Source: JAIBBD01 sp041390685 (GTDB taxonomy: Bacteria > Chloroflexota > Dehalococcoidia > UBA2979). From it: a DNA stretch of 64,000 nt. The stretch covers positions 372,001-436,000 of the forward strand of contig JAWKPL010000001.1 of the NCBI GenBank assembly GCA_041390685.1. The letters run 5' to 3'. Positions 16,436 through 24,642 of this stretch are shown here, one piece after another (within the stretch, counting starts at the first letter, position 1; each line of letters starts with the position of its first letter). The notes under the pieces were generated by a model. That model was not told the DNA's origin. It saw nothing but the letters and a program-made list of their open reading frames with translations, and ran no database searches. A program made the translations under genes and the position numbers.

Positions 16436-17545
16436 CTAGATGCCGAGCTGCTGCGCCACCAGCTCGCGGTGGTGGTCGCCGTCGCCCCACGCCAGCTCAG
16501 AGCGCTTCTGGCGGCGGTAGAACAGCTGGATCTTGTAGTCCTTGGTGAAGCCGATACCACCGTGGATCTGCTGGCCGTGCGCAACGACGCGCCGAGTCGC
16601 CTCGGACGTCCACGCCTTCGCCATGTTCACGGCCATCTGCTGGTCGTCCTGGCCGGTGTTCAGCGACCAGGCCGCCTTGTACATGATGAATCGCGAGCCG
16701 TCCACGTCGGTGACCATGTCGGCGCACTTGTGCTGGATGGCCTGGAACGAGCCGATCGGGCGGCCGAACTGCACGCGCTCCTTGGCGTAGTCGACCGAGA
16801 TCTCGAAGTCCATCTGCGCCAGGCCCACGAGGTACGCGCACTCGCCGACCGCGTAGCGGTTCAGGATCTCCTGCACCGCGCCCCAGCCCTGGCCGTCCTG
16901 GCCGAGGAGCTGACCCGTGGCGTTGTTCAGGACGACCTCGCACTGCTTGTCGCGCGCGATGGTGAGCAGCTGGCGGACCTGCACGCCCGACTGGTTCGTC
17001 GGGACGATGGCCAGCGTGACGCCGCTGCCCGAACGGGCCGCGACGACCATGTGGGTCGCGACGTTCGCGTCCGGCACGAACAGCTTCGTGCCATTGATGG
17101 TGACCTGGTCGCCGGACACCGTGGCCTGCGCCTGCACGCCCTGCTCGTCGAAGCGGGCGGACGGCTCGGTCAGCGCCAGCGTGAAGATGGCCTCGCCCGA
17201 GGCGATCTTCGGCAGGAACTCCTGCTTCTGCGCCTCAGAGCCGGCGGTCAGCAGCGGCACCACGCCGCCGAGGACGGTCGAAAGGAACGGGCCAGGGACC
17301 AGCGCACGCCCAAACTCCTCAAGCAGGACGCACAGGTCGAGGAAGTCGAGGCCAGCCCCGCCGTACTCCTCGGGGATCATCAGCCCCTGCCAGCCCTGCT
17401 CGGCCATCTTGCCCCAGAGCTGCGGCGAGTACCCCTGCGGGTCCTCTTCCATCTCGCGAACGTGCGACTCGGGGCACTCGTTCTCGAGGAACTCACGTGC
17501 TGCGTTCTTCAGCAGCTCCTGCGTCTCAGTCAGTCCCAGGTCCAT
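16436..17545 (-). CDS. Acyl-CoA dehydrogenase family protein
   Basis: This 369-residue FAD-dependent dehydrogenase has an N-terminal helical domain (LTETQELLKNAAREFL), FAD/substrate motifs ALTEPSARFDEQG, FGRPIGSFQAIQHKCADM, and a C-terminal helix bundle with QIHGGIGFTKDY. The fold is complete and of normal length. The base position after GGIGFT reads KDYKIQLFYRR, not the YGYxxE form of short-chain dehydrogenases, as in CaiA/FadE28-type members that often work as heteromers. ATG 17545 follows AAAGGACGTGAGG; a GTG two codons upstream is possible. A TATAAA hexamer at 17640-17635 may be its -10. The substrate is unknown. Confidence 0.88.
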   Translation of the reverse strand: MDLGLTETQELLKNAAREFLENECPESHVREMEEDPQGYSPQLWGKMAEQGWQGLMIPEEYGGAGLDFLDLCVLLEEFGRALVPGPFLSTVLGGVVPLLTAGSEAQKQEFLPKIASGEAIFTLALTEPSARFDEQGVQAQATVSGDQVTINGTKLFVPDANVATHMVVAARSGSGVTLAIVPTNQSGVQVRQLLTIARDKQCEVVLNNATGQLLGQDGQGWGAVQEILNRYAVGECAYLVGLAQMDFEISVDYAKERVQFGRPIGSFQAIQHKCADMVTDVDGSRFIMYKAAWSLNTGQDDQQMAVNMAKAWTSEATRRVVAHGQQIHGGIGFTKDYKIQLFYRRQKRSELAWGDGDHHRELVAQQLGI

Positions 17546-17700
17546 CCTCACGTCCTTTCCACTAAGTCCTCTGTTCGCCCCGCCCAGGGGTCGGATGAGG
17601 GGACTCGCGATGCTGACCGTTATTCCCGCCCCTCTTTATACACATCGCGGGACTCCACGCCTAGATGCGCGACGACTATTTTTTCCCGGCCTCGTTATGA

Positions 17701-18693
17701 TCAGCCGCCGTCCCCCACCCGCAGCACGATCTTCCCGAAGTTCGCGTTCGCCTCCATGCGCCGGTGCGCTTCCGCAACCTCCTCCAACGGATACACGGCA
17801 TCGATGACCGACCCCAGCCGTCCCGAGGCGAATAACGGCAGCATTCGCCGTGCAAACTCTTGCGTCAGCGTCGCTTTCTCCTCCAGAGAACGCGATCGCA
17901 GCATCGTCCCGTGCACCCGCAGCCGCTTCGACATGAGCGCCCCGAGGTCCACCTCGAGCTTCGACCCGCTCATCGTCCCCACCAGCACCATCCGGCCCCG
18001 CGGAGCCAGCGACTGCAGGTTGCGCGCCCAGTACTCCGCCCCGATCACGTCGAGGATGACGTCGACGCCGCGCCCTCCGGTCCGCTCCGCGATGACCTCC
18101 GCGAAGTCGGCCGTCCGGTAGTTCACCCCCACGTCCAGCCCCAGCTCCGCGGCCTGCGCGAGCTTGTCGTCGCTGCCGGCTGTACCGAACGTCTCGCAAC
18201 CCGCCGCCGAGGCCATCTGGATCGCCGCCGTGCCGACGCCGGACCCGGCCGCGTGCACGAGAAACCGCTCGCCGGGCTGCAGCCCGCACTGGAGGAACAT
18301 CGCGTCGAAGGCCGTCAGAAACACCTCCGGAATCGACGCCGCTTGCTCGAACGTGAGCCCGTCCGGCACCGCCATGAGCATCCGCTCGTGTACCGCGACG
18401 CGCGAGGCGTACCCGCCGCCCCCGAGGAGCGCCATCACACGCTCCCCCGGCCGGAACGCGGTCACCCGCTCACCAACCTCGATCACTGTCCCCGCCATTT
18501 CGAGGCCCGGCACATCCCCGCGAATCCCGACCGGCACCGGATACCGACCGCGGCGTTGCAGCAGGTCGGCGCGGTTGAGCGCGCTCGCCTCCACGGCAAC
18601 CAGCGCCTCCTCTGGGCCGGGGCGGGGGTCCTCGATCTCCTGGATAGCGAACACCTCGGGCCCGCCGGGGCTTGTAACGACCGCTGCGCGCAT
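17701..18693 (-). CDS. NADPH:quinone oxidoreductase, MDR/PIG3 type
   Basis: This 330-residue zinc-independent medium-chain reductase has the N-terminal GroES-like fold (MRAAVVTSPGGPEVF, ALNRADLLQRRGRYP) and a Rossmann domain with VHAAGSGVGTAAIQ for NADPH. The SLAPRGRMVLVGTMSG segment and the C-terminal EANANFGKIVLRV are also typical. The closest family in style is PIG3/TP53I3-like quinone reductases, which reduce quinones or alpha,beta-enones. ATG 18693 has an ideal GGGAGGAAGT ribosome site. It is divergent from the Lon-like gene. Confidence 0.9.
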   Translation of the reverse strand: MRAAVVTSPGGPEVFAIQEIEDPRPGPEEALVAVEASALNRADLLQRRGRYPVPVGIRGDVPGLEMAGTVIEVGERVTAFRPGERVMALLGGGGYASRVAVHERMLMAVPDGLTFEQAASIPEVFLTAFDAMFLQCGLQPGERFLVHAAGSGVGTAAIQMASAAGCETFGTAGSDDKLAQAAELGLDVGVNYRTADFAEVIAERTGGRGVDVILDVIGAEYWARNLQSLAPRGRMVLVGTMSGSKLEVDLGALMSKRLRVHGTMLRSRSLEEKATLTQEFARRMLPLFASGRLGSVIDAVYPLEEVAEAHRRMEANANFGKIVLRVGDGG

Positions 18694-18842
18694 ACTTCCT
18701 CCCGCAATCGCGCTCACGACAATGCGCCCGATGCTATCACGGGCTCTCGTGAGGACGGCTGTCCTCCCTCGCGGTGTACGATCGGGCTCTTGGTGTCCGA
18801 CGCCAGAAGCCACGTGATCGCTGGAACAGGAGCCGCCGGCCG

Positions 18843-21344
18843 ATGACCGACCTCCGTACGACTCGCCGCGTCGAGATCGAACGCCTGACGGCGCGCTGTG
18901 ACCCGGCCGACCTCCCCTTTCACAGCACGCAGGACATTCACCCCCTGGACGCGGTCTTCGGCCAGGAGCGCGCCGTGCGCGCCATCGAGTTCGCGCTCGG
19001 CCTCGACGCGCTCGGCTACAACCTGTACGCCTCCGGCCCGGAAGGCATCGGCAAGGCAACGATCGTCGAGGCGTTCCTGCGCCAGCGCGCCCTGAGCCTG
19101 CCCACCCCGCCCGACTGGGTCTACGTCTACAACTTCCAGGACAACGACCGTCCCGTGGGCATCTCCCTTCCCCCGGGCGAGGGGCGCGCGTTCGCCGAGG
19201 CCACCGACCGCGCCGTTCACCTCGCCGCCGACGAGCTCCAGCGCGTCTTCGACTCCGACACCTACGCCCGCCAGCGCCAGGAGATCGGCCGCGAGTTGGA
19301 CGCCAGGCGCACCACGCTCCTCGATGACCTGCGCGGGCAGGCCGAGCGCAAGGGCTTCGCGCTCTCGATGACCCCGTCCGGCATCACCTCCGCGCCCCTC
19401 ATCAATGGCAAACCCCTCACCGACGAGGAGTACGAAGCCCTCCCGCAGGAGCAGAAGGATGGCATCCAGGAGGGGGCACGCCAGCTCGAGGAGATCGTCG
19501 GCGACGCGATGCTGTCGATGCGCTCCCTCGAGCGCGCGGCGCAGGACCAGCTGCAGCGGCTGGACGCCGAGGTCGCGACCGGCGCCGTCGCTGCCCACCT
19601 CTCGGACCTCGTCCAGCGCTGGGGCGAGAACCCGGAAGTCCGCCGCTTCCTGATCGACGTCAGCTCAGACCTCGTCCATGAGCAGGAGCGCCTGCGCGCC
19701 CAGGCGGCGCCGATGATGCCAGGCGCCCCCTCCCCTCAGCAGGCCCGCGAGGCAATCCTTGCCCGCTACGAGGTGAACGTCTTCGTATCGAGGGATCCGA
19801 ACGCGGGCGCCCCGGTCGTCGTAGAGCGCCACCCGACCTACTACAACCTCATCGGCCGTATCGAGTACTTCGGGCAGTTCGGCACCATGACCACGAACCA
19901 CCGCATGATCAAGCCGGGCTCGCTCGCGCTTGCGAGCGGCGGCTTCATGATCCTCCGCGTGCGCGACGTGCTGCAGAACCCGAACGCCTACGACGGCCTG
20001 AAGCGAGCGCTCGCGGCTGGCGCTATCGCCATCGAGACGTTGCCTGAGACGCTCGGTCTCGTCGCCACCAGCGGACTGCGCCCCGAGGCGATGCCGCTCA
20101 AGACGAAGGTCGCGCTGACCGGGGACGCCGCCCTCTTCTCCGCCCTCTATCGCCTCGACCCGGACTTCCGCGAGCTCTTCCGCGTGAAGGCCGACTTCGA
20201 GCCGGACTTCCCGCGCGACCGCGAGAACATGCTCGGGCTCGCCTCGGTCACGCGCGCCCAGTGCGACAGCGGCGGCATGCGCTGCGTCAGCGCCTCGGGC
20301 ATGGCGCGCCTGATCGAGCACTCGTCGCGGCTCGCCGAGGATCAGCGCCGCCTCTCCGCCAATATCGGCGCGTTCACGGACCTCGTGCGGCAGTCCGAAT
20401 TCTGGGCCGCGCAGGACGGCTCGGCCATGATCGAGGCGAAGCACGTCGAACGCGCCCTCGAGGAGTTGGAGTACCGCTCCTCCCTCCTCCGCGACCGCAT
20501 TCAGATGATGATCGACAATGGCACGCTGTTCATCGACACGGCTGGCGAGGCCGTCGGCCAGATCAACGCCCTCTCCGTCTACGACCTCGGTGACACGGTC
20601 TTCGGACGCCCCTCGCGCATCACCTGCGTCACCGCCGCCGGTCGCGGCACCATCGTGAACGTGGAGCGCGAGGCTGACATGGCCGGCCGCATCCACAACA
20701 AGGGCTTCATGATCCTCCGTGGCTTCCTGGCCGACCGCTTCGGACAGGAGAACGCGCTCTCCCTGCACGCGAGCCTGACCTTCGAACAGCTCTACGGCGA
20801 CATCGATGGCGACTCCGCATCCTCCACCGAGGTCTACGCCATCCTCTCGGCGCTCTCCGGCGTCCCGATCTCGCAGTCGATCGCCGTCACGGGCTCCGTG
20901 AACCAGCGCGGTGAGATCCAGCCCATCGGCGGCGCCACGCACAAGATCGAGGGCTTCTACGAGGTCTGCCGCGCGCGCGGCCTCGATGGCACCCAGGGCG
21001 TGATGATTCCCGCCGCCAACGTCCCCAACGTGGTCCTGCGCCCCGAGGTCGCCGCCGCCATCGAGCAGGGCCAGTTCCACGTCTGGTCGGTCAAAACCAT
21101 CGAGCAGGGCATCGAAATCCTCACCGGGGTCGCCGCCGGCACCCGCGATGGGGACGGCCGCTACCCGGAGGGCACCGTCTTCCGCCGCGTCGAGGATCGC
21201 CTCGACGCCTATTACCACGCGCTCGAGCGCCATCGCGACGCCGGCCTGATCGAGCAGCCCCGGTTCACGGCGCCCGAAGCGCCGGAACCCCAGCCGCCGG
21301 GCACTCCGCCCGAGCCGCCCCCGCCGCCACCGATTCAGGTATGA
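18843..21344 (+). CDS. Lon-like ATP-dependent protease (COG1067 type)
   Basis: This 833-residue protein has an N-terminal AAA-like domain with a slightly degenerate Walker A (GPEGIGKATI, about residues 65-74), a long helical insertion, a Walker-B/sensor region (SGGFMILRVRDVL) and a C-terminal S16 protease domain. The catalytic dyad is visible as Ser658 (GDSASST) and Lys701 (GGATHKIEGF), 43 residues apart as in classical Lon. It lacks the classical N-terminal substrate domain and ends in a Pro-rich tail. AGGAG lies upstream of ATG 18843. A 6-bp inverted repeat (GAGGAC/GTCCTC, 18751-18766) and a TACGAT hexamer (18777-18782) upstream may be regulatory. The stop overlaps the HAD gene (ATGA). Confidence 0.9.
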   Translation: MTDLRTTRRVEIERLTARCDPADLPFHSTQDIHPLDAVFGQERAVRAIEFALGLDALGYNLYASGPEGIGKATIVEAFLRQRALSLPTPPDWVYVYNFQDNDRPVGISLPPGEGRAFAEATDRAVHLAADELQRVFDSDTYARQRQEIGRELDARRTTLLDDLRGQAERKGFALSMTPSGITSAPLINGKPLTDEEYEALPQEQKDGIQEGARQLEEIVGDAMLSMRSLERAAQDQLQRLDAEVATGAVAAHLSDLVQRWGENPEVRRFLIDVSSDLVHEQERLRAQAAPMMPGAPSPQQAREAILARYEVNVFVSRDPNAGAPVVVERHPTYYNLIGRIEYFGQFGTMTTNHRMIKPGSLALASGGFMILRVRDVLQNPNAYDGLKRALAAGAIAIETLPETLGLVATSGLRPEAMPLKTKVALTGDAALFSALYRLDPDFRELFRVKADFEPDFPRDRENMLGLASVTRAQCDSGGMRCVSASGMARLIEHSSRLAEDQRRLSANIGAFTDLVRQSEFWAAQDGSAMIEAKHVERALEELEYRSSLLRDRIQMMIDNGTLFIDTAGEAVGQINALSVYDLGDTVFGRPSRITCVTAAGRGTIVNVEREADMAGRIHNKGFMILRGFLADRFGQENALSLHASLTFEQLYGDIDGDSASSTEVYAILSALSGVPISQSIAVTGSVNQRGEIQPIGGATHKIEGFYEVCRARGLDGTQGVMIPAANVPNVVLRPEVAAAIEQGQFHVWSVKTIEQGIEILTGVAAGTRDGDGRYPEGTVFRRVEDRLDAYYHALERHRDAGLIEQPRFTAPEAPEPQPPGTPPEPPPPPPIQV

Positions 21345-21922
21345 CGGACCGCCCGGTCACGACCCTCGACTTCGACGGCGTCATCTGCCGCCCGATCCTC
21401 GGCTGGAATATCGGCATCAGCCGCCACTTCGTCGACCCCGACGCCGCTCCCGTGCCGGCGCGCGTGCCGCCCCGCTGGTTCTCGCGGCCGGCCGACTACC
21501 TCCGCTTCAATTTCCGCCGCCCGCTTCCCGGCGTCGATGCGGCGCTCGAGGAGCTCCATGCGCTCCGCGAGGTCGTCATCCTCACCGGCCGCCGTACTGA
21601 TCCTCGAGGGTGGCTCCACCGCCACGGCCTAGACCGGCACGTCGATCGCATCGTCGTCAACGACACCGGCCTCCGCAGCGCGCACTTCAAGCTGCGCATG
21701 GTCGCGCACCTCGAGGCGTCCGAGCACGTCGATGACGACGGCCGTACCGCCCAGCTGCTCGCCCAGCGCTCGACGACTCGCGTCTACCTGCGAGATTGGC
21801 CGCGCAACCGTGGCCTGCCGTTCACGGCGGGTGTGACCCGCGTCGCCGACCTCGGCGACTTCGTCCGCCGGATACGCTCGGCAGCCCAGGCCACAACGCA
21901 GCCCACCGATCGGAGTCCGTGA
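21341..21922 (+). CDS. HAD-like hydrolase
   Basis: This 193-residue protein has the HAD nucleophile motif at its N-terminus (TTLDFDGVICRP), motif II ILTGRRTD, a Lys candidate (HFKLRMV) and an acidic motif IV-like segment (EHVDDDGRTA). It is likely a phosphatase or phosphotransferase with a small cap; the substrate is unknown. ATG overlaps the Lon-like stop by four bases, and its TGA overlaps the pgi ATG (TGATG). The three genes are therefore one operon. Confidence 0.8.
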   Translation: MTDRPVTTLDFDGVICRPILGWNIGISRHFVDPDAAPVPARVPPRWFSRPADYLRFNFRRPLPGVDAALEELHALREVVILTGRRTDPRGWLHRHGLDRHVDRIVVNDTGLRSAHFKLRMVAHLEASEHVDDDGRTAQLLAQRSTTRVYLRDWPRNRGLPFTAGVTRVADLGDFVRRIRSAAQATTQPTDRSP

Positions 21923-23544
21923 TGCCGCGTCCTCTGCTCACCGAGCGGCCCGAGTGGCTCGCGCTCCAGCGGCACTTCGAGCAGGTGCGAGACCTCCACC
22001 TGCGTGACCTGTTCGCCGCCGATCCCGACCGCGCGCGCCGCTTCACGGCCGAGGCCGAGGGCATCGTCCTCGACTACTCGAAACACCGCATCACCCCGGA
22101 AACCGTGCGCCTCCTCGTCGCGCTCGCCGAGGCGTGCGACCTCCGTGGACACATCGATGCGATGTTCCGCGGCGACGTGATCAACGTGACCGAGGAGCGC
22201 CCGGCTCTGCACGTAGCCCTGCGGACCCCCCCGGACGCGTCGATCGTCGTCGGCGGCGAGAATGTCGTCCCTGCCGTCCACAAGGTCCTCGACCGCATGT
22301 CTTCGTTCGCGAACCGCGTCCGCGACGGGTCGTGGCGAGGCCACACCGGCCGCCCCATCCGCAACGTCGTGAACATCGGCATCGGCGGCTCTGACCTCGG
22401 CCCGCGGATGGCGGTCGAGGCGCTGCGCCCGTACGCCGACCCCACCCTCACCGTCCGCTTCCTCTCGAACGTCGACGGCGCTGACTTCATCGAGGCAACG
22501 CGCGGCCTCGACCCCGCCGAGACGCTCTTCATCGTGTGCTCAAAGACGTTCACCACGCTCGAGACGATGACGAACGCGCGCACCGCGCGCGACTGGCTCC
22601 TCGCCGCCCTCGACGACCCGGCGGCGACGTCCAGACACTTCGTCGCCGTCTCCACCAACGAGACCGCGGTACGCGCTTTTGGCATCGACCCGGAGAACAT
22701 GTTCGGCTTCTGGGACTGGGTCGGCGGGCGCTACTCGATGGACTCGGCCGTCGGGCTCTCGCTAATGCTCGCCATCGGCCCGGAACACTTCCGCGAACTG
22801 CTCGCGGGCTTCCACGCCGTGGACGAACACGTCCGGACCGCGCCCTTCGAGGCCAGCATCCCGGTGCTGATGGCATTGCTGACGCTCTGGTACAACAACT
22901 GCTTCGCCGCCGAGAGCTACGGAGTGATGCCCTACGCCGGGTACCTCGCCTCGTTCCCGGCGTACCTCCAGCAGCTCACCATGGAAAGCAACGGCAAGCG
23001 CGTCACCGTCGAGGGGCAGGCCGTCCCCTACCAGACCGGACCGGTCGTCTGGGGCGAGCCCGGCACGAACAGCCAGCACTCGTTCTTCCAGCTTCTGCAT
23101 CAGGGCACGAAGCTCGTCCCCGTCGACTTCATCGGCTTCCGCCGCCCCGTCGAGGAGCTCGGTGACCATCACGACCTGCTCACGGCCAACCTCCTCGCGC
23201 AGGCCTCGGCGCTCGCCTTCGGGCGCACGGCGGAGCAGCTCCGCGAGCGCGGCATCCCCGACCGCCTCGTCCTCCATCAGGTCAGCGACGGCAACCGCCC
23301 GTCATCGGTCCTGCTCCTCGACCAGCTCACCCCGGCGTCGCTCGGCAAGCTCGTGGCCCTGTACGAGCACAGGGTGTACGTCGAGGGCGTCCTCTGGGGC
23401 ATCGACTCGTTCGACCAGTGGGGCGTCGAGCTCGGCAAGGAGATCGCCGGCCAGATCCTCCCCGCCCTTCGAGGCGAGACGGACCTGCACGCCTGCGACA
23501 GCTCGACCGCCTCGCTCATCGCCCGCTTCCGGTCCGTGGACTAG
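21922..23544 (+). CDS. pgi: Glucose-6-phosphate isomerase
   Basis: This 540-residue cytosolic glycolytic enzyme interconverts glucose-6-phosphate and fructose-6-phosphate. Signatures are complete: NIGIGGSDLGPRM, VCSKTFTTLETM, FGFWDWVGGRYS, the catalytic Glu in GEPGTNSQHSF, and the C-terminal SFDQWGVELGK with catalytic Lys. Length is that of the long PGI class. ATG 21922 has GGAG six bases upstream and overlaps the HAD stop. With the type II GAPDH elsewhere in the window it supports a sugar-phosphate pathway. Confidence 0.97.
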   Translation: MPRPLLTERPEWLALQRHFEQVRDLHLRDLFAADPDRARRFTAEAEGIVLDYSKHRITPETVRLLVALAEACDLRGHIDAMFRGDVINVTEERPALHVALRTPPDASIVVGGENVVPAVHKVLDRMSSFANRVRDGSWRGHTGRPIRNVVNIGIGGSDLGPRMAVEALRPYADPTLTVRFLSNVDGADFIEATRGLDPAETLFIVCSKTFTTLETMTNARTARDWLLAALDDPAATSRHFVAVSTNETAVRAFGIDPENMFGFWDWVGGRYSMDSAVGLSLMLAIGPEHFRELLAGFHAVDEHVRTAPFEASIPVLMALLTLWYNNCFAAESYGVMPYAGYLASFPAYLQQLTMESNGKRVTVEGQAVPYQTGPVVWGEPGTNSQHSFFQLLHQGTKLVPVDFIGFRRPVEELGDHHDLLTANLLAQASALAFGRTAEQLRERGIPDRLVLHQVSDGNRPSSVLLLDQLTPASLGKLVALYEHRVYVEGVLWGIDSFDQWGVELGKEIAGQILPALRGETDLHACDSSTASLIARFRSVD

Positions 23545-23628
23545 CCGTCGGCGCTCGCCCCCGGCGCGGCTTCCACGATCTGCTACGATTCGTCCGCCTG
23601 TCGAGGTGATCCGTGCAGAGGCGGCGTG

Positions 23629-23997
23629 ATGACCGAGCAGCTCACCGCGGACGGAGTGAACGGCCTCGTCGAGCTGGACGGCGACACCGTGCGCATCTGG
23701 GTGAAGGGCACCCTCTCCCTCGTCAACCCGGACATGATGCGCTGCAAGGAGATCTACCTCGGCGACATCGCCTCGATCCAGTACCGGGACGCCGGCCTCA
23801 TCACCCACGGCTTCATCCAGTTCACCCACTTCGGCGGCGGCCCCCGAGCGCGCGTGGACGAGGCCGTCCGTGACGGCAACGCCGTCATGTTCCGCCGTCG
23901 CCAGCAACCCGACTTCGATGCTATCTACGACGCCATTGAGGACGCCCGCCGCGACCTCCGCTCCCGCATGGTCCGCCCGACCGACGCCACCCCCTGA
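23629..23997 (+). CDS. Small DUF4429-like (PH-fold) protein
   Basis: This 122-residue soluble protein begins TADGVNGLVELDGDTVRIW and continues with GDIASIQYRDAGLITHGFIQF, a pattern typical of bacterial PH-like/DUF4429 domains. It ends in an Arg-rich helix. No catalytic residues are apparent; such domains may bind membranes or peptides. ATG 23629 follows AGAGG; a GTG one codon upstream is possible. A TACGAT hexamer (23584-23589) is a candidate -10. Confidence 0.65.
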   Translation: MTEQLTADGVNGLVELDGDTVRIWVKGTLSLVNPDMMRCKEIYLGDIASIQYRDAGLITHGFIQFTHFGGGPRARVDEAVRDGNAVMFRRRQQPDFDAIYDAIEDARRDLRSRMVRPTDATP

Positions 23998-24003
23998 TAC
24001 GAT
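23998..24003 (+). promoter_or_regulatory. Candidate -10 of the tRNA-Arg gene
   Basis: TACGAT lies 10 bases before the first base of the tRNA, the spacing expected for a short 5' leader. It spans the end of the preceding reading frame. The -35 is not recognisable. Confidence 0.45.
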
Positions 24004-24013
24004 CGGCCCAGCC

Positions 24014-24089
24014 GCCCCCGTAGCTCAGTGGACAGAGCGCTGGACTTCTAATCCATCGGTCGGAGGTTCGAATCCTCCCGGGGGCGCCA
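24014..24089 (+). tRNA. tRNA-Arg (anticodon UCU), CCA encoded
   Basis: A complete 76-nt cloverleaf: acceptor GCCCCCG/CGGGGGC, D stem GCTC/GAGC, anticodon loop CTTCTAA (24045-24051) with anticodon TCT, T stem GGAGG/CCTCC with TTCGAAT loop, discriminator G and genomically encoded CCA. The first anticodon-stem pair (27-43) is a C-T mismatch; the other stems are perfect. It decodes AGA/AGG, rare codons in this GC-rich genome. Confidence 0.97.
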
Positions 24090-24111
24090 CCACGCCCCGC
24101 GCGATCATCGC

Positions 24112-24642
24112 TCAGCCGGCGACGCGGCGTGCCACGTCGTTGACCGCGCCCGGCAAGTCAGGTAAGTCCCGCTCGACCGCCCCGCCCGGCGTGAGGAAAA
24201 GGAACGTGCAGCGCGCCACCGGCCGCCCGAGCGCGCGCGCCACCGCGAGCGCGTAGGCAGCGCCCTGCGGAGCGTAGCGCTCGAGCGCCACCTCAATGCT
24301 CTCCTCCGCGCGAAGCGCGTCGGTCTTGTAGTCGACCACCACGAGCCCCTCGGCTGACTCGTAGAGCAGGTCGATGAACCCCTCCACGAGCACGCCGTCG
24401 ATGGGCACCCCGACGTACACCTCCCGCCAGTAGCGCCCCGCGCTCAAAGCCGCGCGCACGGCGTTCGAGGCGAGCGCCGCGCCCGCCAGGCGCCCAACCT
24501 CGAGCGAACGCTGCGGGACACCCTCCGCTGCGGCCTGAGCGCGGGCCGTCGCCTCCAGCTCCGCGCCGCTGTCGAGGTCGATCGTCTGCAGCACGGAGTG
24601 CACCGCGCGCCCGATCGCCGTCCCGGCCCGGCCCGCCGCCAC
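24112..24642 (-). pseudogene. AddA nuclease domain, displaced into another frame
   Basis: This segment reads AGRAGTAIGRAVHSVLQ... and carries the PD-(D/E)XK nuclease of an AddA/RecB-type enzyme, with EGFIDLLYE and VVVDYKTDAL motifs. It belongs to the helicase gene ending in a different frame at 24444. Restoring one G in the run at 24632-24634 (minus strand GGG to GGGG) joins WRR to GRAGTAIGRAVH and fuses both into one protein of about 1095 residues. As sequenced it has only an internal GTG (24642) and probably is not made alone. It is either a real frameshift or a homopolymer sequencing error. Confidence 0.85.
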
